64,000 nucleotides of DNA from Akkermansiaceae bacterium (GTDB taxonomy: Bacteria > Verrucomicrobiota > Verrucomicrobiia > Verrucomicrobiales > Akkermansiaceae), in contig JABDRB010000009.1 in the NCBI GenBank assembly GCA_013041925.1, positions 124,001 through 188,000 on the forward strand, in the 5' to 3' direction. The notes below the pieces were generated by a model. It saw only the letters and a list, made by a program, of their open reading frames with translations, did no database searches and had not been told where the DNA came from. Shown piece after piece: positions 1-9,569 of this stretch (position 1 is the stretch's first letter; each line of letters begins with the position of its first letter). The position numbers were made by a program, and so were the translations under genes.

Positions 1-1
1 C

Positions 2-850
2 CAAGCTGGCCAGCTTGTGCGCATTGTTGCCAATACACCGAGTGAAGGTGGGACTAATCTTGAGGAAGCGCTGCGCCTTGCCCGCTCCTTGGCTGCAAGG
101 CAGCACCAGGAAGGCGCGCAAGATCGGGTCGTTCTGATCACCGATGGCGTCGCCAACCTAGGAAATACGGTTCCCGAAGAACTCGCCCGCGAGATTGAAA
201 CGATGCGTCAGCAGGGGATTGCCTTTGACGCCTGCGGTGTCGGTGCCGAGGGGCTCAATGATGACATCCTCGAAGCCCTCACGCGCAAGGGGGATGGTCG
301 TTACTACTTTCTCAACCGTGCTGAGGATGCCGACAGCGGCTTTGCCAAGCAGTTGGCTGGGGCACTTAGTCCTGCGGCGAAAAACGTGAAGGTGCAGGTC
401 GAGTTTAATGCCAAGCGGGTGACGAAATATCGTTTGTTAGGATTTGAGAAGCACCGACTGAAGAAAGAAGACTTCCGCAACGATCAAGTGGATGCCGCCG
501 AGATGGCAGCCGAGGAAGCCGGCAATGCCGTTTACCAGATTCAAGTCAACCCAGACGGTGAAGGTGAACTCGGTCAGGTTTTTGTCCGTTTCCTCGATAC
601 CCGCACGAACCGGATGGTCGAACGCAGCTGGCCACTTCCCTATGAACCCAAGGCCAAGGCGTTTGACCTGGCCGCACCGTCGATGCAGCTCGCTGGAACC
701 GCCGCGATGCTGGGCGAAAAACTTCACGGCACCGATGCTGGCTCCGTCCAGTTCTCGATGATCTCAAACACGCTGGGCAAGCTCCGCGGGCACTACGCCG
801 CCGACCCCCAAGTGCAGGATCTCATCCGGATGTGCGAGAAGGTGAAATAG
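2..850 (+). CDS. VWA domain protein, YfbK/DUF3520-like (5' partial)
   Basis: The frame is open from base 2, so the start lies outside the window; the GTG at 17 is not a credible start because it falls inside a VWA fold. The visible part begins at the VWA threonine loop (TPSEGGTNL) and continues through VVLITDGVANLG, the core strand and metal-site aspartate. After about residue 110 comes a beta-rich C-terminal region ending in helices (SMISNTLGKLRGHY), which matches the DUF3520 tail of YfbK-type proteins. These are usually exported or membrane-attached VWA proteins with a protein-interaction role and no known enzymatic activity. The giant envelope gene starts 37 bases downstream on the same strand, so the two are probably co-transcribed. 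The VWA family is certain; the function is unknown. Confidence 0.85.
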   Translation, partial: QAGQLVRIVANTPSEGGTNLEEALRLARSLAARQHQEGAQDRVVLITDGVANLGNTVPEELAREIETMRQQGIAFDACGVGAEGLNDDILEALTRKGDGRYYFLNRAEDADSGFAKQLAGALSPAAKNVKVQVEFNAKRVTKYRLLGFEKHRLKKEDFRNDQVDAAEMAAEEAGNAVYQIQVNPDGEGELGQVFVRFLDTRTNRMVERSWPLPYEPKAKAFDLAAPSMQLAGTAAMLGEKLHGTDAGSVQFSMISNTLGKLRGHYAADPQVQDLIRMCEKVK

Positions 851-887
851 ACATTTACAAACGATTTACACAACCCACGCCACCATT

Positions 888-3800
888 ATGATAATTAAAG
901 CTATGAATCCGATTACCAACCTTTGGAGACGTCACAAAAAAGGGCTAAGTTGCCTGACGAGTGTCATGTTATTAACTGGGGCGACCACGGCACAAAATCT
1001 CCCAACTGCAGGAGTGCAGGCCACGGTTGACGAAAGCGGGGCGGGGTCGGTGACGCTAACTGCCAAGGGTGTCCTTCCTAAGCCTCCCTTGTTTTTTAAA
1101 GCCGGAGCAGAGGCGGCTGTGAATGTCACCCCTGATCAAATCACTCAGGAAGTGGCGCTGACATTATCCGTTTTACAGGGTCGACCTGAGTTGCTCACGC
1201 TTGGCCTTCATGGGGCTGGGGATATTGTGTCGGTTACTGGTGCTGGCCTAGCCGACTGGGCGGTACGCACATCGGCAGATGGGAAAAATCGATACCTCGA
1301 CATCAAGCCCGTGCTTGTCAAAGATCAACCGGGGCCACGTGAGTTGAAGCTTATGGTGCGCAGTCGATATAAAATTAAGTCCCTGCCAGCCACCCCCGAC
1401 CTACTTACGATCAATCCAGGAATGGCGGCAGGGCTGACCCTTAAGGTGGATATCAAGACGCAGGGGCTCGATCTCAAGGTGGCTCAAATATTTGGGATGT
1501 ATCCCCTCGAGCAGGGCGGGTCGTTCCACAGCTCGGGGTCGAATTCCCTGACGCTCCAGTTAAATCGTTCCGGTGCATCGCCAGCAGATGCCGAGCTTCG
1601 TGGCGTCCGCATCACGGGTCGCGTTGATGAAAAACTCGGCAGCACTCAATTCACCCTCACCGCCTGGGCGCATGTTACCTCCGACGACGGAGGCACTATT
1701 GATTTGCTCAGCGGTCGCGCCGCGATCAGTCGTCTTGATGAAAATGCTGATTACCAAATTAAACTCGCCCCTGGTCCAAAAGGAGGACGCGTCTATCAGC
1801 TTGCCTTTGATCGTGCAGGCAAGTTCCCAGTGCAATTAAACATTATTGCACGTATCGACGATGACGGTGCCGGCTGGAAAAATATCGATTTCGTGGCACC
1901 CCAAGGTGCGGTGGTTCCCGTCCAACTAACGGGTCTGGATGATGACGTTGAATTTAACAAAAACCTACCGCTTCGACCTCAACGCTCCGTGGGTGCATGG
2001 CGTGGTTTCCTTCCTGCTACGGGGCATTGTTATCTTGCATGGAAAAAGGGACGCAAGGCTGGCGAGGGAAAACTCGCCTACACCAGTAAAGGTCTCACCG
2101 ATGTCACCGTCGGCGCGGGGCTGATGCGTCAGGAAACCAAGATTGACCTCAAAGTCCTCCAAGGAAAAATCAACCAACTCAGCCTGCGGATGGATGGTCC
2201 TGGTGAAGTGCTGGATGTCGAGGGCACTCACGTTGCGGCATGGTCGGTGGTGGCCGATGCCGCTGGCTCGCGTCGGCTCAGCATCCAGCTGAGCTTGCCA
2301 GTGAATAATTCGGGCGTATTAAAAATCCGAAGCCAGCAGGCACTGGATCAATTCCCGGTGACGGCCACTCCGCTGCGCCTCACCCCCATGGGAGTGCTAC
2401 GGCACTCGGGTCACGTGCGCCTTAGTAATGCCGGAGCTGTCCGGTTGGAAACTTCCGATGTTAAGGGGATGATGCAGTTGTCTCCGGAGCAATTTCCTAG
2501 TGGCGGACTCAAGGCCCGCCAGGTCTTTGTTTTCCGTTACCCGTCCGCTGAATATGCTTGGGCGGTGCAGGCGGATCAGATTCTCCCGGAGGTATCACTC
2601 AATGAGGTGGTCGTCTACCAGCAGACGGAAAGCGACCGTATTATCCAGGCACGTGTCGAGTTGGATATCCGTGAGGCCCCGCTGCGTGAGTGGGAGTTGC
2701 GGGTCCCCGATGGATTCGCCGTGGCCTCCCTATCGGGTGCGGAGGTGGCTGATTACGTGGTGGGAAGTGCTGTCGAAAAAGGCATGCGTGACATTAAGGT
2801 GCTGTTTAAAAAAGCGGTTTCGGGTCGGCAGTTGATTTCTTTACGTCTGGAGAAAAATGCCCCTGCTGCGGCTGGTGTTTGGCAGTTGCCAGTGCTTGAG
2901 TTCACTGGTGCCAAGTCGGTCAGAGGTCATATCGGCATCTCTGCGGCGGCTGGATGGCGTGTCATCCCCGGTGATGTTTCTGGGTTAACAGAAACTCCGC
3001 TTTCTTATTTCCCTGTCAAGAATCCCGATATTCAGCAAACCTACCGTTTCCGCGAACAAGGATGGTCGGCATCGATGAAGATTGAGGCTCGCGAGCAGAG
3101 TGTGCAGGCTGACGTCTTTCACCTCTACTCGCTCAAGGAGGGGATGGCTTATGGCTCGGCCTTGATGAATTACTACGTGGTTGGCGCGCCCGTCAATCAG
3201 TGGGAGCTATCCATCCCGCAAGCGTTCGGGAACGTGACCATCGAAGGCCAGAACGTCCGTCAGTGGCGCCGTGAGCAGGGTGATCGCGTCATTGTCCAGC
3301 TTGAACAGCCCGTGAGTGGCGCGGCGACTTTGTTGGTCACTTTTGAAAATGCGATGAGTGCTCGTGGTGGGCTCCTGCGTTTGGGTGAGGTGCACCCCCT
3401 TAATGTCCAAGGAGAAAGCGGTTTTATCGAGGTGGTCAGTCCTGTTTTACTTCGACACGAGGTAACACAAACATCTCCCGGATTGCTAGGCATCAGCGCC
3501 CAAGAGTTGCCCGCGGAGTTTCGGATGCTGACCACCGCCCCCGCACTCGCCGCTTGGCAATATGCCGCTCGGCCGTTTGAGTTGGAAATCGATATCGCGT
3601 GGTATGAACCAGGAAAGACGCTCGAGCAGGTGGTCGACTTTGCTGAGCTCAGTAGCCGAGTTTCCCGTGATGGGCAGGTGATGACCGAAGCCACATTCTA
3701 TGTCCGCACACGTGGCCGCCAGGCACTGCGTATGACTCTGCCCGACGATACCCGCCTATGGGATGCGCGTGCCGATGGTAAGACGATCACTGCGCGTGCT

Positions 3801-6800
3801 GATGGAGCGCAATACCTTCTTCCTCTCCCTGCTGGTGACGATCCTAATAATCCTGTTAAAGTGATTGTGCGCTACGGCGGGGTAGCTGGCAAGGGAAGCA
3901 AGGTGGCGCTCGGTGCTCCCACTCTGACGGCTCCGATCATTATTGCGGGATGGAAGGTGAGTGCCGAAAAAGGCCGTCTTTTGACCCCCTCGGGAGATGA
4001 TACTGGGGTGAGAAGGGCGCCGCTGACACAGACGGGTTTCGAAAGTCTACAAGACCGCGGAGCTCCCTTGGCTGGACTCGCTCTATTATTCCTCGGCGGC
4101 ATTTATGGCCTGCGTCGTAAAAAACCTGCTGGGTGGACTCGTGCGCTTTCTATGCTCGGGTGGTTGGTCGTCATTATCATTTCCGTTGCGCTTGCGGGCG
4201 AGGTTCAGAGCGAGCGGCGCGTCAATCAACGGTTCTTGGAAATTACCGCCCAGATTGTCAGTGTCGATTCGCCGGTCAATATCACCCTCAATAACATTGC
4301 GCCATGGCAGGCGATGGTTTCATGGATGGGTATCATCATTGCCGCAGTGGGTGCTGTCGCAGTGATCGGGAGTTTATTGGTTAAAAAATGGAGTCAGTTC
4401 TGGGTTCGTGGTCTAGCAGTTGCTGCCATGGCTGGGGGTGTCCTCGCCCAACGTGGCGGTGGGATCGTGTTTTTCTACCTGCTGGCAATCATCGCCCTGA
4501 TCCTGCTTCTTCTTGCTGTCGTAAAATCAGTTAATCACTGGAATCGCTGGATGGGTGAGCGTGCCCGACGCCGAAAAAAGGAACGTGAGGAGATTGATGA
4601 GGCGATCTCGCTAGGAAGCGCGGAAGGTGCCGCCAAGCTTCTTGTCATGGCCGCCGTTGTGGGATCCCTGCTCATGGGATCTGCCACTCAGGTTGATGCC
4701 GCCGCGGCTGATGCCCGTGCCATCGACTCCATCACGCAGACATGGAACATTGAAAAAGACCGGCTTTTTGCCACCATGGAGATCAAGCTGAATGGAAAAG
4801 CTGGTGCCAGCCACCTCCTGCTTCGTGAGCCTGCCGTGCTGACCTCTTTCGCGGGCGATGGCCTGCGCGTCAGCAAGCTGAAACAAGGTAAGTCGACGGT
4901 TTGGATGCTCGCTGTCGACCGCGCTGGGCCGCTCACGGCTACCGCGACCTATGAAATGGTCATGCCCGCAAAGCATGCCAGTTTCACCCTGCCAACCGGT
5001 CCTGCCTCGGTGCAGAAAATCACGGCGGATGTTGATGAAGTTGGCCTTGAGCTTTACTCTGATGCCGCCGTGCAGACACGGCGCGATGCGGCCAGCCCCG
5101 ATCAGTCAAATCGGGTGGAGCTCATCCTCGCGCCCCACAAAAAGATCACCATCGGCCTACGTGTCAGGGGACGTGATGTCGACTCTGAGAAAACCAAATT
5201 TTTCGCCGAGCTGGCGAACCTCTACCTGCCGTCACCCGGTGTGGTCGATGGTAACCACCGCGTCACTATCCGCCCATCCAGCGGCAAGGTGGACAACATC
5301 GCACTCACCGTGCCCGCCGGATTTGCCGTCAGTGAAGTTGCCGGACCTGCCGTGGGAAACTGGCGGTTTGACCCGGCTAGCCGTCAGTTGTTGGTCGATC
5401 TCGAGCCTGCCCAGTCACGCGCGTTCACATTCATGGTGGAAACCCAGCGCGGCCTCGACGCATTACCCGCCGAGGTGATGCTTCAGTCGCTGACCGTCTC
5501 CCGAGATGCGGGCGAGACCAACATGATCGGCCTCGCATTCGGACCAGAAGCCCAACCTGGAAAAATTACCGTCAATAAGCTGTCGGTGGTGAATGTTGAC
5601 GACTTCGATCGTAGTTTGATTCCGAGGAATTCCAGTGGCCGGAAAATTCCGCGCGGCATTCTCCATAAAGTGTATCGCAGCGCGTCTGGAGTTGGAAGCT
5701 TGACGTTGCAAGTCGCCCCCGTGAAACCCGAGGTCCGTGTGGTTTCCGAGCAGGAACTGACGCTCGGCAGCGAGCGCATCCTTCTTTCTGCCTCACTCAA
5801 TGTCAATATCACCCGTGCCGGCATCTTTAAACTCAGCTTGAATTTACCCGATGGTATGGAGGTCGAATCGCTCAGTGGCCCGTCATTAAGCCACTGGACG
5901 GAATCGAAACAAAAGGACACGCGTGTTGTCACACTTCATCTGAGTGGCAAAACGCTCGGTGCCCAGAAGTTTGCGCTTTCCTTGTCTGGTCCCCCTGCCG
6001 TTGAGGAAAAAAATTGGGCCGTCCCGCGTCTCATGCTCAATGAAGCTATTCGGCAGAGTGGTCAGTTGTTAGTGATGCCGGAAAAGGGCATCCGTGTTCG
6101 CGCCATCGATCGCAAAAATGTCTCAAGGATGAATACTCAGTCGAGCCTACGTGGTCAGCAGGTTGACCCACGGGTGAAAAAATCGGGTGGCCTCGCATTC
6201 CGACTCTTGCAATCAGACTGGGCACTCTCGCTCGCGATTGAAAAGCTTGATCCATGGATCACCGCGAAGGTGTTGCATGAGGTGACTCTGCGTGAAGGTC
6301 AGACCCGCACACGGATCTCCGCCATCTATCAGATTGAGCATGCCGCGGTCAAGCACATCCGTGTCGAGCTCTCCGGGCTTAGTGAAGAGGAAGCACGCAC
6401 CGTGCGTGCCAGCGGCACAGCCGTGAAGGATATTATAAAAGTCGAGGGTGACCCTGATACTTGGGAGCTTCGTTTTCGCCGTGGAATCCTTGGATCGGTT
6501 CATGTGCAAATCGAGTATCAACGTGTTGCCGATCGTGGTAATGGTGGTGCGGAGGAGATCAACCCTGCCGTTTTTGCCAAGGCGAAGCGCCTGATCTATT
6601 TTATGGCCGTGCGCACGACCGGTAGGCTCGATATGCAGGCTGGAAAATCCGCTCGTGGGTGGCGACGTAGCGACTGGACGGCCGTTCCTAAAAAACTGCG
6701 TAACCCCGCCGATACCAGCATGCCGGATCTGTGTTACCGACTTAACGAACCCGAGGGCTCGCTCAGCGTGGCACTGAAAAGACATCAGATGGCGGATACG

Positions 6801-7871
6801 CTGAAACTGCGTGTTACCGGCGGAAAAATGGTCACCATTTTCTCTCCTCATGGAGATACCCTGACATCCGTGAACCTGGAAACTCGCGTATTGGAAAAAA
6901 GCACCCTGCGCATCAGCCTGCCTGCCGGCGCTGCACTTTATAATGTGCTGGTCAATGGCGACTCCGTGCACGTGGTCAGGGAGGGCGATGATCACCTGTT
7001 CCACGTTTCACCGGGTCCAGTGGAAACGGAGCCAGCGGTGGTTTCTCTCGTCTACTCGACGCCATCGGCCGCGGGGGATATCAAACTCACAGCGCCTGGG
7101 TTTAATGTGCCGCTCGAGTCTCTTGAGTGGGATGTGCTCGTTCCAGAAGGATACAGGCTCGACGGCCACGCTGGTGGCTTTGAAATGCGTGGCAGCCAAG
7201 GGATGCGTGACTACACGCTGGAGGATTACCTCGCCGCCATCCGAAGCAGCAGGACAGAAGATGCTCAGAAAGGTCAGCAATCGCTAAAAAAAGCCAACGA
7301 TTACCTCCGCCAAGGCAAGCGTAAGCAAGCCGCCAAAGAGTTGAGTAAGGTGACCAAGAACTTTGCCGTCGATCAGGCCAGCAACGAGGACGCTCGCGTT
7401 CAGCTCCGACAGCTGCAGACTCAGCAGGCGCTCTGGGGGTTAAACACACGCCGCCAGCGTATTTACCTCGATAATAAAGCCGCGGGTAATGCCGCGATCG
7501 CTAACAGCGACCTCGAAGACTCCGCGCTCAATAACCCCCTCTTCCAAGGGCAACAAGAATTCGACGTCCGTCAAGTTGACGATTTCCTGCGCGGCAATAG
7601 CCAAGAGGAAAAGAAAAGCCTTAAGGTGATTGCCAATCGTCTGATCACCCAGCAGATCGCCACCGAGCCTGCACCGCAGACCATTAGCACCATCGTGCGT
7701 GGTCGTGGTGAGGTGCTTCGTTTCACCCGTGGAATCCAAGTCGATGGCGGTAAGGAACTCGGACTTGAACTTGATATCGACTCCACCCGTGGCGTTCAAA
7801 CCACCTCGGGTATCCTCCTCCTGCTTGGGATCGGATTCACCGGAGCCATCGCGCTGCGCCGTAAGTCATAA
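888..7871 (+). CDS. Giant double-headed envelope protein, 2,327 aa
   Basis: I do not recognise a named family. An N-terminal signal sequence (about residues 1-36, ending near TTAQN; a second ATG at 903 is an alternative start) leads into about 1,020 beta-rich extracytoplasmic residues. Then come about five membrane segments (near 1060-1077, 1088-1105, 1146-1166, 1175-1190, 1195-1215), a basic linker (ARRRKKEREE, about 1225-1235), and a second signal-like segment at about 1250-1270. A second extracytoplasmic half of about 1,030 residues ends in a final membrane segment (about 2303-2322) and the tail LRRKS. Both halves end in TM-LRRK and both carry a recurring motif of the form P-x-G-F-x-V-x-x-(hydrophobic)-x-G-x-x-V-x-x-W. 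A helical, Lys/Gln-rich stretch near 2120-2190 resembles TPR-like spacing. It sits directly behind the VWA gene and may act with it in the envelope (inference). Confidence 0.8.
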   Translation: MIIKAMNPITNLWRRHKKGLSCLTSVMLLTGATTAQNLPTAGVQATVDESGAGSVTLTAKGVLPKPPLFFKAGAEAAVNVTPDQITQEVALTLSVLQGRPELLTLGLHGAGDIVSVTGAGLADWAVRTSADGKNRYLDIKPVLVKDQPGPRELKLMVRSRYKIKSLPATPDLLTINPGMAAGLTLKVDIKTQGLDLKVAQIFGMYPLEQGGSFHSSGSNSLTLQLNRSGASPADAELRGVRITGRVDEKLGSTQFTLTAWAHVTSDDGGTIDLLSGRAAISRLDENADYQIKLAPGPKGGRVYQLAFDRAGKFPVQLNIIARIDDDGAGWKNIDFVAPQGAVVPVQLTGLDDDVEFNKNLPLRPQRSVGAWRGFLPATGHCYLAWKKGRKAGEGKLAYTSKGLTDVTVGAGLMRQETKIDLKVLQGKINQLSLRMDGPGEVLDVEGTHVAAWSVVADAAGSRRLSIQLSLPVNNSGVLKIRSQQALDQFPVTATPLRLTPMGVLRHSGHVRLSNAGAVRLETSDVKGMMQLSPEQFPSGGLKARQVFVFRYPSAEYAWAVQADQILPEVSLNEVVVYQQTESDRIIQARVELDIREAPLREWELRVPDGFAVASLSGAEVADYVVGSAVEKGMRDIKVLFKKAVSGRQLISLRLEKNAPAAAGVWQLPVLEFTGAKSVRGHIGISAAAGWRVIPGDVSGLTETPLSYFPVKNPDIQQTYRFREQGWSASMKIEAREQSVQADVFHLYSLKEGMAYGSALMNYYVVGAPVNQWELSIPQAFGNVTIEGQNVRQWRREQGDRVIVQLEQPVSGAATLLVTFENAMSARGGLLRLGEVHPLNVQGESGFIEVVSPVLLRHEVTQTSPGLLGISAQELPAEFRMLTTAPALAAWQYAARPFELEIDIAWYEPGKTLEQVVDFAELSSRVSRDGQVMTEATFYVRTRGRQALRMTLPDDTRLWDARADGKTITARADGAQYLLPLPAGDDPNNPVKVIVRYGGVAGKGSKVALGAPTLTAPIIIAGWKVSAEKGRLLTPSGDDTGVRRAPLTQTGFESLQDRGAPLAGLALLFLGGIYGLRRKKPAGWTRALSMLGWLVVIIISVALAGEVQSERRVNQRFLEITAQIVSVDSPVNITLNNIAPWQAMVSWMGIIIAAVGAVAVIGSLLVKKWSQFWVRGLAVAAMAGGVLAQRGGGIVFFYLLAIIALILLLLAVVKSVNHWNRWMGERARRRKKEREEIDEAISLGSAEGAAKLLVMAAVVGSLLMGSATQVDAAAADARAIDSITQTWNIEKDRLFATMEIKLNGKAGASHLLLREPAVLTSFAGDGLRVSKLKQGKSTVWMLAVDRAGPLTATATYEMVMPAKHASFTLPTGPASVQKITADVDEVGLELYSDAAVQTRRDAASPDQSNRVELILAPHKKITIGLRVRGRDVDSEKTKFFAELANLYLPSPGVVDGNHRVTIRPSSGKVDNIALTVPAGFAVSEVAGPAVGNWRFDPASRQLLVDLEPAQSRAFTFMVETQRGLDALPAEVMLQSLTVSRDAGETNMIGLAFGPEAQPGKITVNKLSVVNVDDFDRSLIPRNSSGRKIPRGILHKVYRSASGVGSLTLQVAPVKPEVRVVSEQELTLGSERILLSASLNVNITRAGIFKLSLNLPDGMEVESLSGPSLSHWTESKQKDTRVVTLHLSGKTLGAQKFALSLSGPPAVEEKNWAVPRLMLNEAIRQSGQLLVMPEKGIRVRAIDRKNVSRMNTQSSLRGQQVDPRVKKSGGLAFRLLQSDWALSLAIEKLDPWITAKVLHEVTLREGQTRTRISAIYQIEHAAVKHIRVELSGLSEEEARTVRASGTAVKDIIKVEGDPDTWELRFRRGILGSVHVQIEYQRVADRGNGGAEEINPAVFAKAKRLIYFMAVRTTGRLDMQAGKSARGWRRSDWTAVPKKLRNPADTSMPDLCYRLNEPEGSLSVALKRHQMADTLKLRVTGGKMVTIFSPHGDTLTSVNLETRVLEKSTLRISLPAGAALYNVLVNGDSVHVVREGDDHLFHVSPGPVETEPAVVSLVYSTPSAAGDIKLTAPGFNVPLESLEWDVLVPEGYRLDGHAGGFEMRGSQGMRDYTLEDYLAAIRSSRTEDAQKGQQSLKKANDYLRQGKRKQAAKELSKVTKNFAVDQASNEDARVQLRQLQTQQALWGLNTRRQRIYLDNKAAGNAAIANSDLEDSALNNPLFQGQQEFDVRQVDDFLRGNSQEEKKSLKVIANRLITQQIATEPAPQTISTIVRGRGEVLRFTRGIQVDGGKELGLELDIDSTRGVQTTSGILLLLGIGFTGAIALRRKS

Positions 7872-7895
7872 GCCCCGCCACACGGCACGGCAAAC

Positions 7896-7938
7896 CCTTC
7901 CCCTATTTACCAGCAGGAAAGAGGGGGAGGATTTTTTT
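7896..7938 (+). terminator. Rho-independent terminator after the giant gene
   Basis: CCTTCCCC (7896-7903) pairs with GGGGGAGG (7923-7930) with one G-T wobble, across a 19-base loop that can itself fold, and is followed by a run of seven T. It ends the VWA/giant-protein transcription unit 25 bases after the stop codon. Confidence 0.65.
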
Positions 7939-8080
7939 GTGTAAGATGCCCCCCGTGTTTGTCGGTATAATGATCAACATCAGGGCGATCATAAGAAGTG
8001 TGACGTTTCACCTCCGATACGTGTAGAATCACACGACTGAAAACCTGAAAAGTCACCGAGAAATAATTCAAAATCAAACT

Positions 8081-9451
8081 ATGTCCACCCACCCATCTTC
8101 TCCCGACATGGCACGCCGCCGATTTCTCAAGACATCACTCGGAGCAGCCAGCGCATTGGGTTTTCCCACCATCATCCCCGCCACCGCTCTTGGCAAAGGA
8201 GGTAAGGCCGCCCCCAGTGAACGCGTGACCGTTGGCATGATCGCCTGCGGAAATCGCGGCCGAGTCGCCTTCAGCTACGCCCAGATGCCCGACGTAGAGG
8301 TCGTCGCCCTCGCCGATCCTAACGCCGCCAAAATGGCCAAGCTTAAAGCACATGATAGCCTGAAAGGTAAGACGTTGAAGGAAACCGCCGATTTTCGCAC
8401 GATCCTCACCGACGACATCGATGCCATGCACATTGCCACAGGTGATTACTGGCACGTCCCCGCGATGCTCTTGGCCGCCCGTGCCGGAAAGCATGCATAT
8501 GTCGAAAAACCACTCGGCATCAGCATCGAGCAATGTCTGGCATGCAACGAGATTGTTCAGGAGCGCCCAGAGCTTCAGATCCAGTATGGCACACAAAACC
8601 GGTCAGGCTCGTATGTCCGACCCGCGATGGAACTCGTTCTCAATGGCCACATCGGTGAGGTGAAAGAGGTGATTGTCTGGGCTCCCGAAGGTGAGTCCGG
8701 CGGGGTGAACATCCCCAAACCTGCCCCCGATGGGTTTAACCTCGATATGTGGTTTGGCCCGGCACCCCTGAGGGAATACAGCAATGATCGTTGTGAGAAA
8801 GCCAAGGGGATTTACCATATCTATGATCATGCCATCGGCTATGTCGCTGGCTGGGGGGCCCACCCGATGGATCAACTCCAGTGGTGGTTGGACGAAACGG
8901 GTGTGGGTATTCCCGTGGAGGTGAATGCCACGGGGAAAATTCCCACCACCGGACTCTACAACACGGTCACTCACTGGGATGCAGAAATGCGCTATGCCAA
9001 CGACATGACCATTCGCTTTGCCGATAGACAATCGATCGATCCCTACCTCCCCAAGCTGGACGGGTTTAAAAAACAAGACCACGGCACGCTTTTCCTAGGA
9101 AGCGATGGTTGGGTCTACTGCTCAAGATACAGTATCCAGGCGTCATCCCGGGAACTGCTCGCCAAGAGTAAAAACCCAGGGGACAAACGCCTCATCCACT
9201 CGAAGGGGAAGCACGAACGCAACTTCATCGATGCCATCAAGGGCGATAATCAAACGGTCACCAATCTACCCTCCGCGATCCGATCGGACGTCGCCTGCCA
9301 CCTCATCGACCTCGCAATCCGCCACGGTGGCTCGGTCCGCTGGGATCAGAGCAAACAAACGATTCTAGGTAATGACGCCGCCCAAAAAGCCATGCACCGA
9401 CCCATGCGCCAACCATGGGACGTCCTCAATCCCAAATACACGGGTGCCTAA
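8081..9451 (+). CDS. Gfo/Idh/MocA-family oxidoreductase, Tat-exported
   Basis: A predicted NAD(P)-dependent sugar-type dehydrogenase of 456 residues. A twin-arginine signal (RRRFLK, residues 12-17, then a hydrophobic stretch to about 37) indicates folded export to the periplasm; ATG 8108 (residue 10) is an equally good start. The Rossmann glycine loop is ACGNRG (55-60) and the catalytic lysine lies in VEKPLG (K143). The C-terminal half has the WGAHPMDQLQWW segment typical of the family's substrate domain. Members with Tat signals are abundant in Planctomycetes and Verrucomicrobia and are usually linked to sugar or glycoside breakdown, but the substrate cannot be read from sequence. A TATAAT at 7966-7971 lies in the upstream gap without a convincing -35 box. 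Confidence 0.9.
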   Translation: MSTHPSSPDMARRRFLKTSLGAASALGFPTIIPATALGKGGKAAPSERVTVGMIACGNRGRVAFSYAQMPDVEVVALADPNAAKMAKLKAHDSLKGKTLKETADFRTILTDDIDAMHIATGDYWHVPAMLLAARAGKHAYVEKPLGISIEQCLACNEIVQERPELQIQYGTQNRSGSYVRPAMELVLNGHIGEVKEVIVWAPEGESGGVNIPKPAPDGFNLDMWFGPAPLREYSNDRCEKAKGIYHIYDHAIGYVAGWGAHPMDQLQWWLDETGVGIPVEVNATGKIPTTGLYNTVTHWDAEMRYANDMTIRFADRQSIDPYLPKLDGFKKQDHGTLFLGSDGWVYCSRYSIQASSRELLAKSKNPGDKRLIHSKGKHERNFIDAIKGDNQTVTNLPSAIRSDVACHLIDLAIRHGGSVRWDQSKQTILGNDAAQKAMHRPMRQPWDVLNPKYTGA

Positions 9452-9569
9452 AAATCGTCGGTCGCCCAGCCTCGTGGTGGTTCATTGTTCCAGTGATGAA
9501 AAATCCTGATGATTGACACCCAGCGGGATACTCGACAGGATCCGGGCGCTTCATTGCTCAACATTTTTC

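Noticed and set aside
6213-7004. 263-codon minus-strand frame inside the giant gene
   Set aside because: Antisense of a strongly supported coding frame; no recognisable domain or start signal.
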